Position numbers and translations under genes: made by a program
Shown here: piece after piece, positions 1 through 6,915 of the stretch
How positions within the stretch are numbered: the first letter of the stretch is position 1
Layout of the letters: each line of letters begins with the position of its first letter
DNA from: Christensenella sp. UBA1782
GTDB taxonomy: Bacteria > Bacillota > Clostridia > Christensenellales > DTU072
Reading direction: 5' to 3'
NCBI GenBank assembly: GCA_002315475.1
Contig: DCGI01000071.1
Span: forward strand, 1 to 16,738
DNA: 16,738 bases
The notes under the pieces: generated by a model
Seen by the model: the letters and a program-made list of their open reading frames with translations, nothing else
Database searches by the model: none
What the model was told of the DNA's origin: nothing

Positions 1-361
1 TAAAACGTATCGATTCGGTTTTACAGATTACTCTTCGACTGTTAAAACGATTCGACAAAGAAAGTTCCTTAATTTTTACGTTATGTTTTGTTTTTATTAC
101 TTTCCGTCGAATATCCTTAAAAAAATCGCGGTTTGTATCTTTGGGAAGCAAAGAACAAAAAAAACCGCACGAATATAGAATATAGCAACTCCCAATAAAC
201 CGTTCCGACAAAAGACGGTTTCAGTCAGAAATCTTAACACGACGTTCCCGACAACAAAAAAACAGAAACAATCACACAATCCGATACGAAACACAATTTG
301 TGTTTCTCGTACGGGTGCTAACTTTTTTACGAAAAAAAATAATAATAAAGAGGTATATAGT
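1..361. other. Gene-free upstream region
   Basis: No reading frame here looks like a real protein. The DNA is AT-rich but has many CpG dinucleotides (about 24 by hand count), which contrasts sharply with the next gene. It holds a 19-bp palindrome at 288-306 and the ribosome binding site (AAAGAGGT, 347-354) of the following gene. A TAATAAT run near 339-346 could be a -10 element, but I see no convincing -35 partner. Confidence 0.6.
288..306. repeat. Perfect palindrome GAAACACAA-T-TTGTGTTTC
   Basis: Nine-base arms surround a single central T. The dyad extends outward as TACG on the left and CGTA on the right with one unpaired base. It lies about 55 bases before the start codon at 362 and has no T-run on either side, so it is not a classical terminator. 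It could be an operator for a dimeric regulator of the downstream pair or a 5' leader hairpin. The dyad is seen directly; its role is inferred. Confidence 0.5.
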
Positions 362-1489
362 ATGAAAGACGTATGTAATAAAATTGATGCAATATTAAGA
401 CTGTTTAATGCCTACATAGGAAAAAAGAAAAAAGATATTAGTATCCATCAGGAAGCTCTGAAATATGGAATCTTAATAGATAATGATGCTCCTGCAGAGG
501 TGGTTAAAAAGGCTATAGAGATGTATGGTATAGATAAAGAATTTTGGAATAATACTTTATATAATGATTTTTATCATGTAGCAGAAGCTCCTATTGAGGA
601 GCTTGTGGCACAACAACTTTTACATTACTTTTCCACTTATGGTTTGGAAAGTTTGGGACTGTATGATGCATCCATGGTTTATATTCCTGCTGAGGTATTA
701 AATATACCTGAATTGGATGTATCTGATTTAGATATGGAAAAAGTAAGACTTATCCATATTTATCCTATCACTAAAAAAGAAGTAACAAAAAGACTCTTAG
801 ATTTGGTGATGACAGGTATTGCTTTATCAGAAAAGACAGTAAAAGACATTACTGTACTTGCTTCCTTTATTCCCAAAGATAAAGTAGATGATATTGTAAA
901 CAGAGAAGTAAAGACAGCTTTGTATGACTATTATAAAACAGTACCTACTCAACCTGAGGACTTTTTAAGATATGTTCTTTATAAAGTTACAGGAAGAACT
1001 TTGAAAATTCAAAATCAGGACACCATAAAAGACATTAAAACCATCTTTTTGGAAAATAATGAAAAAGTAAAAGAAGTATTGCAGTTATTTCAGTCTTATC
1101 AAGACTATGACCAACTGAGTTCTATCTTTTTAAGAAACAAAAATCTGTTTTTGGCTTTCAAAACCAGCAAGGAAGAGATTGAAAAATTCTATAAAAAAGA
1201 AAAGTGTCTAATAAAAAAAAGAGATTATTTATTCAGATTCTATCCCATAGTAAAAGCTGATTTAAGAAAAGAATACTGGTTGATGGAAATAAACAAAGAA
1301 AAAGCAAAAATAGAAAAAGCAAAAATAGAAGAAGCCAAAAGAGTCAAGAGTGAAAAACAGAAAAAACAAAGAGAAGAAAAAATAAAAGAACAAGAAGAAA
1401 ATGAAAAATTGTCTGAGTGGGATGAATTTATGAATCAAGAAATAGAAAAAACTCTACAGAAAAAGAAAAAAAATCAAAAAAAGAATTAG
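362..1489 (+). CDS. N-terminal half of a split MXAN_6230/SCO0854-like (TerD-associated) protein
   Basis: A 375-residue soluble protein with no signal peptide or membrane segment. The start is set by AAAGAGGT eight bases before ATG. Residues 1-270 appear helical. Residues 77-112 (a hydrophobic stretch followed by YDASMVYIPAEVL), 199-216 (EDFLRYVLYKVTGRTLKI) and 254-267 (SIFLRNKNLFLAFK) match, from memory, the central region of the MXAN_6230/SCO0854 family, whose members continue into a TerD-like domain. Here the chain instead ends in a highly charged Lys/Glu coiled coil (about 268-375), and the expected continuation is encoded by the next gene. Codon use is foreign: Arg is AGA or AGG only, and the whole 1128-nt frame has one CpG (370-371). 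Molecular function is unknown; a stress role is inferred from the TerD link. No RING finger is visible. Confidence 0.6.
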   Translation: MKDVCNKIDAILRLFNAYIGKKKKDISIHQEALKYGILIDNDAPAEVVKKAIEMYGIDKEFWNNTLYNDFYHVAEAPIEELVAQQLLHYFSTYGLESLGLYDASMVYIPAEVLNIPELDVSDLDMEKVRLIHIYPITKKEVTKRLLDLVMTGIALSEKTVKDITVLASFIPKDKVDDIVNREVKTALYDYYKTVPTQPEDFLRYVLYKVTGRTLKIQNQDTIKDIKTIFLENNEKVKEVLQLFQSYQDYDQLSSIFLRNKNLFLAFKTSKEEIEKFYKKEKCLIKKRDYLFRFYPIVKADLRKEYWLMEINKEKAKIEKAKIEEAKRVKSEKQKKQREEKIKEQEENEKLSEWDEFMNQEIEKTLQKKKKNQKKN

Positions 1490-1520
1490 TTTAGAAATTA
1501 ACACACTCAAACCAAAGAAA

Positions 1521-1552
1521 TTTACCGGTTCGAACCGAAAGGGTACGGTAAA
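1521..1552 (+). other. Intercistronic hairpin between the two split halves
   Basis: TTTACCG (1521-1527) pairs with CGGTAAA (1546-1552). An inner ACC-GAAAG-GGT stem can form, and so can the competing palindrome GGTTCGAACC (1527-1536). No U-tract follows, so it is not a terminator. It may modulate translation or processing between the two cistrons. This 88-nt gap has four CpGs, whereas the flanking genes have one each. Confidence 0.45.
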
Positions 1553-1577
1553 AAAGAATATATAGGAGATATGCAGT

Positions 1578-2825
1578 ATGAATAATAATAGATTATTACC
1601 CAAAGAAGAATTTTTGGATATTTTAGAAAAAAAACAAGCAGAAATGGAGAGTGATTGTGCTCAATTAAATGCCATCATCAATAAACTGCGTAAACTTGCA
1701 GTGAAAAACCATAAACCTATCAGACAAAACATTTTGGATTATATCACATCCATAGAAGAGTATTCTGAAGAAGAAGTGATGATGGCTCTGAAAAAAACAA
1801 CTTTATATAAGGCTGTTAAAATATTGAATGCCATTCAATACAGACTTGCCAATCCTCAAGAAATCATGTTCAGGATAAGAAACCAAAAGACTTATATTAA
1901 AAAAGTCAAAGAGGATACTGTCAGACAGGAAAAACTAAAAAAAGTCTATACTTTGGTAAGAAACTATATTGTAGACATAATAAGAAAAAATGTGGAAGGG
2001 AAAACAGTCTATATACCTGAAGAAGTAGTTTATACTGTACCCACCACAGAAAAACAGTTTGTTGGGAATATTCCTGAAGGTTCTTATGTGAAATTACCCA
2101 CCACAGAAGCCTTAACCTTGGCTATTGCTTGGAATAATCTCCCAGAAGAAGATGATGATAGTTTTAGTTGGTATACTCCTTGGAGAGTAGACTTAGATTT
2201 TCATATCATGAATGAAACACAGCATTTTGGCTGGAATGCTTCTTATAGAAATGAAGAAAGAACCATTTTATTCAGTGGTGATATGACAGATGCTACCAAT
2301 GGAGCCACAGAGGCATATACTTTGCTTGGTCATGATAATGCAATGTACAGTGTGTATGTGAATGATTATACCAGACATGGTGCCAAAGTACCTTTTTCTT
2401 TGGTGGTTTGCAGTGATCCTATAAAGGATGGTGTAAGATTGGATTATATTATCAATCCCAATCATGTTCTCATGAAAGCCAATTTTGAGTTTGGTAATGA
2501 AAATGAAAAAAACTTGGGCTTTATCCAACTCACTGAAGAAGAAAGAAGATATTATTTTGCTGATTTCAGAACCATAGACACTTATGCTATGGTAAATTCT
2601 GAACATACAGCAGCTACTTACAGATGTCAGAAAACAGCTATGAATAATAAAGAAAAACTGAATGACCTTTTGAGAGATGCAGGTGCTGTTTTGGTAAAAA
2701 CTCCCAACATTACAGTTTCTTGTGAAGAAAATGGAGAGGTAGTGGAAAAAGCACAACCTGTGGATATCAATCTTGCTTTGGAATCCATCACCAAAGAAAG
2801 TATCCTAAACTTGTTGAAAAAATAA
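1578..2825 (+). CDS. C-terminal half of a split TerD-like (MXAN_6230/SCO0854-type) protein
   Basis: A 415-residue soluble protein. AGGAG (1564-1568) lies nine bases before ATG. It opens with a charged helix, then INKLRKLAVKNHKP (34-47), the segment that in full-length relatives should follow the end of the upstream protein. Next come a helical region, a conserved-looking stretch around 142-173 (TVYIPEEVVYTVP, TEKQFVGNIPEG), and a TerD-like beta-sandwich with RVDLDFHI (203-210; D205 and D207 are acidic ligand candidates) and FSGDMTDATNGATE (232-245). TerD domains bind Ca2+ and belong to tellurite/stress systems; that role here is inferred. It is in a different frame from the upstream gene, so a simple nonsense mutation does not explain the split. 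The 1248-nt frame has one CpG (1689-1690). The two proteins may reassociate through their charged helices. Confidence 0.65.
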   Translation: MNNNRLLPKEEFLDILEKKQAEMESDCAQLNAIINKLRKLAVKNHKPIRQNILDYITSIEEYSEEEVMMALKKTTLYKAVKILNAIQYRLANPQEIMFRIRNQKTYIKKVKEDTVRQEKLKKVYTLVRNYIVDIIRKNVEGKTVYIPEEVVYTVPTTEKQFVGNIPEGSYVKLPTTEALTLAIAWNNLPEEDDDSFSWYTPWRVDLDFHIMNETQHFGWNASYRNEERTILFSGDMTDATNGATEAYTLLGHDNAMYSVYVNDYTRHGAKVPFSLVVCSDPIKDGVRLDYIINPNHVLMKANFEFGNENEKNLGFIQLTEEERRYYFADFRTIDTYAMVNSEHTAATYRCQKTAMNNKEKLNDLLRDAGAVLVKTPNITVSCEENGEVVEKAQPVDINLALESITKESILNLLKK

Positions 2826-2856
2826 AACAGTTTTCCTTTTCATATTTATCTCTTTG

Positions 2857-2893
2857 AAAACCGCCTCTGTCCGAAAGGATAAGGCGGTTTTTT
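2857..2893 (+). terminator. Rho-independent terminator after the split gene pair
   Basis: AAAACCGCCT pairs with AGGCGGTTTT. The loop contains a nested TCC-GAAA-GGA tetraloop stem, and a run of Ts follows. It begins about 30 bases after the stop codon and separates the foreign-looking pair from spoIIE. Confidence 0.9.
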
Positions 2894-2921
2894 CGTACCG
2901 AGCAATCCAAACCGATTCTTC

Positions 2922-2981
2922 CGAAAAAAGTGTTTATTCGACGAAAAAAGTGTTTTTTGGATACGTTAGCGTTGTTATACT
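2922..2981 (+). promoter_or_regulatory. spoIIE upstream control region: 14-bp direct repeat, Spo0A-box-like site, -10
   Basis: CGAAAAAAGTGTTT occurs at 2922-2935 and 2942-2955, a 20-base period, or about two helical turns. Between and overlapping the copies, the minus strand of 2937-2945 reads TTCGTCGAA, one base from the Spo0A box TTTGTCGAA. TATACT at 2976-2981 is a -10 candidate, but there is no good -35 at 17 bases, as is usual for activator-dependent promoters. In Bacillus spoIIE is activated by Spo0A~P, so the arrangement is plausible but unproven. Confidence 0.4.
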
Positions 2982-3012
2982 TGGGTAAATCCTATGAAAA
3001 GAGGTAACGGTT

Positions 3013-5235
3013 TTGAGAAAGGCTATTATCCATACGATTCTTTATGCGGTTATTTTCGCTTTGCTTACGGTATGTGAAAAGAAACTCGGAATAACCGGCT
3101 TTGCCGTCGGTTTTTTATACGCCCTCCTCTATTGTAAAGAAAATCCTTTTTTAGCTGTTTGCCCGTATCTTGCCGTTACTTCTTTGGTTTATTTCGATTG
3201 GATGTTCGTTATCTATACCGTTTCTTCCGTTCTGCCCGCGTGCGTGTTGTTTTTAGTGCATTACAAAGGAAAAAAAGCATATAGAATGTGGTCGAGTTTA
3301 CTCTGCGTATTTTTATCTCAAACGGCGAAATTCATCCTTTTCCATGCGCCGACGGCGTTGGTGGCGCAGATCGTCGGCGTTGTCGTATCCCTGCTTTTCT
3401 TTTACGTTTCGGTCGTTTTTCTGTACCCCTTCATCGTGCGTGGCTTACGTTACCGCTTTTCCGATACGGAAATGGCGTGTTGTTATCTGTTTATCGCCAT
3501 TCTCGGTGCCGGATTGTATTCTTTTTCGTTCTTTTCTGTCACTTTTCTCTATTTTGTGTGTGTTTTAATCATGATTCTCGGTTCCGTCGTGAATACCGAA
3601 AAATCCCTGATTGCCTGTATTTCGTTGGGGCTCGGTGCAACGATCCTTTCGCAAAGTTTCGTTCCTCTCGTCTATTGTGCGGTGTATGCTTTGGCGTTTT
3701 TACTTTTTTCTTCCGTCCACCGGTGGCTCGGCGGCGTGGCGGGATTGTTGGCTTTCGGTGCCGTCGGATTTTTTTGGAATCACGATTCTTCGCCGTATCT
3801 GTTTTTACCCGTAATAGGGGCTTCCGTTTGCCTGTTTATTCCTCGAAAACTCTTTTCCGTACTGACTTCCTACAAACAAGGGTATCAAGGAAAATTCGCT
3901 TTAAGAACGATGATGAATCGGGATAGAGAGGACGTCGGCAATAAAATCGGTAAAATCGCTTATGCTTTTGAAAAAGTAAAAGTCCTATTGTCGGAAGAAG
4001 AAAACCTTTTGCCGACGGAGGAAGAAATTGCGCAAGAAATGAATTTGCATATTTGTAATCGTTGTACCCAATACGCCGTTTGCCACAAAAAAATGGATAC
4101 GATGGCTTCTTTGCGGACGTTAATTCTTGCCGCCATTGACAGCGGAAAGGCGTCGATATTGGATGCAAGTCCCGTTTTAAGCGAAAACTGTATTCACTTA
4201 CCCAAACTGATTATGGCTACGAACGAAACGATTGCTTCCTATAACAGAAGAAAAGAGCAGCAAACGGGCGTGCAGGAAGGAAAAGAAATGGTGATAGCGC
4301 AACTGCAAGGTACGGCGGAATTACTCCGGAATCTGTCTTCTTCCATTCAAACGGGTTTCGGGTTCGACCTCGAAACGGAAAATAAAATAACCGAAGAACT
4401 CGGTTATGCCGATATTATCTGTTCGGACGTCGCCTTATTCGGCGACGGAAGCGACGGCGTCACCGTCGTCGTCCGAAAAACGGATGCCGACAAACCGAAC
4501 TTAAAATCCATTCTTTCGGCGGTCATCGGCAAAAAAATGACGGAAACCGAACGAAGCGGGGAGATGAACGGTATGATGAGTCTGCATTTTGCGTGTTCTC
4601 CGGCGTACGGCGTTTTGTACGGTATCGGTTCGGTAAGTGCGGACGAAACCTGCGGCGACAGCGGTAAGGCGGTCAAAATCGGTTACGATAAAATCATGTT
4701 TGTTTTGTCCGACGGAATAGGTACGGGCGAAGACGCCAAACAGGCTTCGGCATGTATCGTCAATTTGATAGAATCCTTTTATTTGGCGGGTTTTGAGCAT
4801 AAAACGGTTTTTACGAGCGTTTCAAAACTGTTGGCACTCCGAAAAAAAGAAAACTTTTCGGCTTTGGATATCGCCGTCGTTGATACCAAGGTAGGCGATT
4901 TCGATTTCATTAAACAGGGCGGGCGAGAAAGTTATATTCTCTCTAAAAACGGTTTGGAAGTCATAGAAGGCGGTTCCGTTCCGCTCGGGATTATCGAGGA
5001 TACCGAGCCGCAAATCGTCCGAAAACACTTAGAGGACGGCAATATCGTCATTCTGTTGAGCGACGGCGTAGCCGACCGTCTGCATTATTCCGATATATTT
5101 GAGTTTTTGGTGCAAATACACAGCGTCAATCCGCAAGTGATCGCCGACAGATTACTGCAAGCCGCCGTTGAAAAAGGGGGCAGAAAAGACGATATGACCG
5201 TCATGGCGATTCGTGTCGTTCGGAACAAACTGTAA
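3013..5235 (+). CDS. spoIIE: Stage II sporulation protein E (membrane PP2C phosphatase)
   Basis: SpoIIE dephosphorylates the anti-anti-sigma factor SpoIIAA, which frees sigma-F in the forespore, and it also acts at the polar septum. The 740-residue protein (about 830 in Bacillus) starts at TTG with GAGG eight bases upstream. The first roughly 290 residues form a string of hydrophobic membrane segments. A linker follows with the Cys cluster C348-x2-C351-x5-C357. The C-terminal PP2C domain shows SDGIGTG (566-572), LLSDGV near 680 and KDDMT (725-729), so its metal-binding Asp motifs are intact. It is monocistronic, behind a terminator. The neighbouring beta-helix gene converges on it with a 2-base gap and no visible terminator between. 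Its presence marks a sporulating lineage. Confidence 0.97.
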   Translation: MRKAIIHTILYAVIFALLTVCEKKLGITGFAVGFLYALLYCKENPFLAVCPYLAVTSLVYFDWMFVIYTVSSVLPACVLFLVHYKGKKAYRMWSSLLCVFLSQTAKFILFHAPTALVAQIVGVVVSLLFFYVSVVFLYPFIVRGLRYRFSDTEMACCYLFIAILGAGLYSFSFFSVTFLYFVCVLIMILGSVVNTEKSLIACISLGLGATILSQSFVPLVYCAVYALAFLLFSSVHRWLGGVAGLLAFGAVGFFWNHDSSPYLFLPVIGASVCLFIPRKLFSVLTSYKQGYQGKFALRTMMNRDREDVGNKIGKIAYAFEKVKVLLSEEENLLPTEEEIAQEMNLHICNRCTQYAVCHKKMDTMASLRTLILAAIDSGKASILDASPVLSENCIHLPKLIMATNETIASYNRRKEQQTGVQEGKEMVIAQLQGTAELLRNLSSSIQTGFGFDLETENKITEELGYADIICSDVALFGDGSDGVTVVVRKTDADKPNLKSILSAVIGKKMTETERSGEMNGMMSLHFACSPAYGVLYGIGSVSADETCGDSGKAVKIGYDKIMFVLSDGIGTGEDAKQASACIVNLIESFYLAGFEHKTVFTSVSKLLALRKKENFSALDIAVVDTKVGDFDFIKQGGRESYILSKNGLEVIEGGSVPLGIIEDTEPQIVRKHLEDGNIVILLSDGVADRLHYSDIFEFLVQIHSVNPQVIADRLLQAAVEKGGRKDDMTVMAIRVVRNKL

Positions 5236-5237
5236 CT

Positions 5238-6434
5238 TTATTTTTGAAACAAAGTCAGCGAAGAACACGTTTCCACCGTCAAAGTATCTTGTTTTTCTTC
5301 TAAAACGACTGTTTTTCCGTCGTAAGTAATTCCTTGTTTCGGCGTTAATTCTACTTGTAGAACGGGAAAACGCAGCCGCAAAAACCGATTTCTCTGACGT
5401 TTTCTCAAAATGCTTTTTCCTCGTAAACCGTCTTTTACGAAGCGGCAGTTCCGAAAGGAAATAGTATCGCTATGCGTGGAAAACAGCATAAACGGATGCG
5501 ATTGTTTGTTATAGGAATACGGAATACCGAAGATAGGATAGTCGGTCGTCAAGCGGAACGTACAGTCCTCAAAAATAATGTTTTCCAATTCTCCCACGCC
5601 CTGCGGGTAGTCCTCTTCCCGAAACAAATGAGTACGGCAATCTCTCGACGCACAGGCGTTTACGGCGTAATTTCGAAAGCCGATATCCATCCGACGAAAG
5701 GTGACGTTTTTAATGGCGGAGCGGAATGATAAAAGACGCACCGCCGAGTGGCAACTTTCCGCAAAGATATTCTCAAACAAAACGTTTTCGATACTGCCGC
5801 AATCGGTGTCGAAAACCTCGATTCTGTTTTCGAAATCGTCGGCGTTTAACGCCAGAAAATCGTCGTTACTTTGTCCGTAAGTTTCCACCCGAACGTTCCG
5901 TACCACACCGTTTCGGCAAAAGCCGGATAAATGTATGCCGTCTTGATTGGGACAAAATTTTTGGCTCGATAACGTGATGTTTTCAAACAAAAAGTCTTCA
6001 ACTCGACAAAAACGGGTGAAGTATGCGACGGGGTTTACCAAACGGACGTTCTGCAGACGCAGATTTCGCACGTTGTAAAAATTTATCAAAACTCCCGAAT
6101 AGCCGTCTTCTTGAAAGATACTTTTCGGGCGTTTATGGTATGGGGAGCGGTTGTTCCCGTCCAGCGTTCCGCCGAGGATGCAAATATCTTCGGTTCCTTG
6201 ACTGTCGAGTAAAAAGTCCCCGCGTTTTCGAGGCGTTTCGGCGTTTAATTTCAGCACCGCCCCTTCCTCAAACCGCAACGTCCGGTGAGAAGGAATCAAC
6301 ACCGTCCCCGATACCGTATAAATACCTTTCGGGAAGAAAACTTCTTCTTCTCCCGAAGATAACGCCCGCATAATCGCCGAAAAATCGTCCGTTTTGCCGT
6401 CTCCGACGGCACCGCAATCTCGAATATTTATCAT
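5238..6434 (-). CDS. Right-handed beta-helix protein, pectate-lyase/GH28-like
   Basis: A 398-residue protein without a signal peptide, so probably cytoplasmic. It opens with the pectate-lyase-superfamily signature GAVGDGKTDD (8-17) and the FFPKGIYTVSGTV strand (33-45), then repeated beta-helix turns (ILGGTLDG, FYNVRNLRLQNV, DFLFENITL). NQDGIH (163-168) and NDDFLAL (190-196) align with the two acidic GH28 motifs (NTDGxD and DDCxxxK), but the catalytic GHG and RxK motifs are not visible. It may act on an oligosaccharide imported into the cell, or be a non-GH28 beta-helix enzyme such as a lyase or epimerase. The start is fixed because the family N-terminus begins right after the ATG. There is no SD, and the promoter is so close that the mRNA may be leaderless. 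Confidence 0.75.
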   Translation of the reverse strand: MINIRDCGAVGDGKTDDFSAIMRALSSGEEEVFFPKGIYTVSGTVLIPSHRTLRFEEGAVLKLNAETPRKRGDFLLDSQGTEDICILGGTLDGNNRSPYHKRPKSIFQEDGYSGVLINFYNVRNLRLQNVRLVNPVAYFTRFCRVEDFLFENITLSSQKFCPNQDGIHLSGFCRNGVVRNVRVETYGQSNDDFLALNADDFENRIEVFDTDCGSIENVLFENIFAESCHSAVRLLSFRSAIKNVTFRRMDIGFRNYAVNACASRDCRTHLFREEDYPQGVGELENIIFEDCTFRLTTDYPIFGIPYSYNKQSHPFMLFSTHSDTISFRNCRFVKDGLRGKSILRKRQRNRFLRLRFPVLQVELTPKQGITYDGKTVVLEEKQDTLTVETCSSLTLFQK

Positions 6435-6440
6435 AAAAAC

Positions 6441-6469
6441 AGTGTAACAAAAAAGAACGAGTTTGTCAA
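6441..6469 (-). promoter_or_regulatory. Promoter of the beta-helix gene
   Basis: On the minus strand, TTGACA (6469-6464) is followed after exactly 17 bases by TACACT (6446-6441). Only six bases separate the -10 from the ATG (6434-6432), so transcription should begin at or next to the start codon. The -35 is part of the duplicated repeat B. Confidence 0.7.
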
Positions 6470-6774
6470 AGTTATACTTATATCCGCATTATAAAAAAGT
6501 TTTTACTTGCGTTTTTATTTTTGACAAATATGTAAATCACTCATAAGTAGACGCTCCGAAAAAAGGAGTGGTTAATTTGAAGGGATTTTGGACGAAACGA
6601 AGGAAAGTTGCAAACGAACTACTACGACCGCACGTTTCGTTCCAATATTTGTCAAAACTATAATTATATCCATAAAAAATATACCAATAGACCGAAATCA
6701 TTTGTTATTACCTACTTTTTTCGTTTTGACAAATATGTAAATCACTCATAATTGGACGCTCCGTAAAAGGAGTG
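6462..6774. repeat. Two-copy intergenic module (elements B-A-B-A)
   Basis: Element B (6462-6485 and 6648-6671) reads TTTGTCAAA then TATA, with 21 of 24 bases matching. Element A (6519-6570 and 6724-6774) shares 28 identical bases starting TTTTGACAAATATGTAAATC, then a small hairpin GACGCTCC-(A-rich)-GGAGTG whose stem is conserved and whose loop differs. In each module B and A carry outward-facing TTGACA boxes, forming an inverted repeat (9 bp in module 1; 13 bp in module 2, 6645-6657 with 6724-6736). The leftward box of module 1 is the -35 of the beta-helix gene. The rightward boxes lack a good -10 (CATAAT at 15 bases in copy 2). It could be a duplicated divergent promoter, a regulator-binding array or a small mobile repeat. 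Confidence 0.75.
6577..6663 (+). CDS. Possible 28-residue basic micro-ORF
   Basis: A TTG codon eight bases after the GGAG of the first element A opens a short frame, MKGFWTKRRK..., ending in LSKL and TAA inside repeat B. It is strongly basic and I recognise no family. Its SD is the 3' arm of the repeat hairpin. Chance occurrence is quite possible, because the second module has no equivalent peptide. Confidence 0.2.
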   Translation: MKGFWTKRRKVANELLRPHVSFQYLSKL

Positions 6775-6840
6775 TTGCATTACGGGGGCATAAGTGGTAT
6801 TCTTATAGGGAAGAAAAACTTTCCCAAAAAGGAGAAAGTC

Positions 6841-6915
6841 ATGGATTTCGGAAAAGGGGCGGAGTCTTCCGTTCTTTTTTTGAAAAAACGATTTTTTGTT
6901 TTAACTAATTATTAG
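6841..6915 (+). CDS. Possible 24-residue leader peptide upstream of the two-component operon
   Basis: ATG is preceded by AAAAAGGAGAAAGTC, one of the best SDs in the window. The peptide begins MDFGKGAESS and ends in FFVLTNY. The SD lies inside a hairpin: ACTTTCCC (6818-6825) pairs with GG-(A)-GAAAGT (6831-6839) around an A5 loop. The frame ends about 45 bases before the response-regulator ATG and overlaps that gene's promoter region. It could be a regulatory leader peptide of a transcript starting in element A, or simply chance. Confidence 0.3.
   Translation: MDFGKGAESSVLFLKKRFFVLTNY

Noticed and set aside
97..294. Minus-strand 65-residue hydrophobic Cys/Phe-rich frame
   Set aside because: GTG start within the palindrome, no SD, low-complexity composition typical of translated A-rich DNA.
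2268..2756. 162-residue minus-strand frame inside the TerD-like gene
   Set aside because: Wholly antisense to a supported gene and rich in Ile/Phe/Cys/His as expected for a shadow; no SD.
362..2825. A single gene broken by a sequencing frameshift
   Set aside because: Each frame has its own SD, and an 88-base spacer with stops and a hairpin lies between; one indel would not restore one frame.
6462..6774. CRISPR array
   Set aside because: Only two copies of each element, about 200 bases apart, with no regular spacers and no cas genes.
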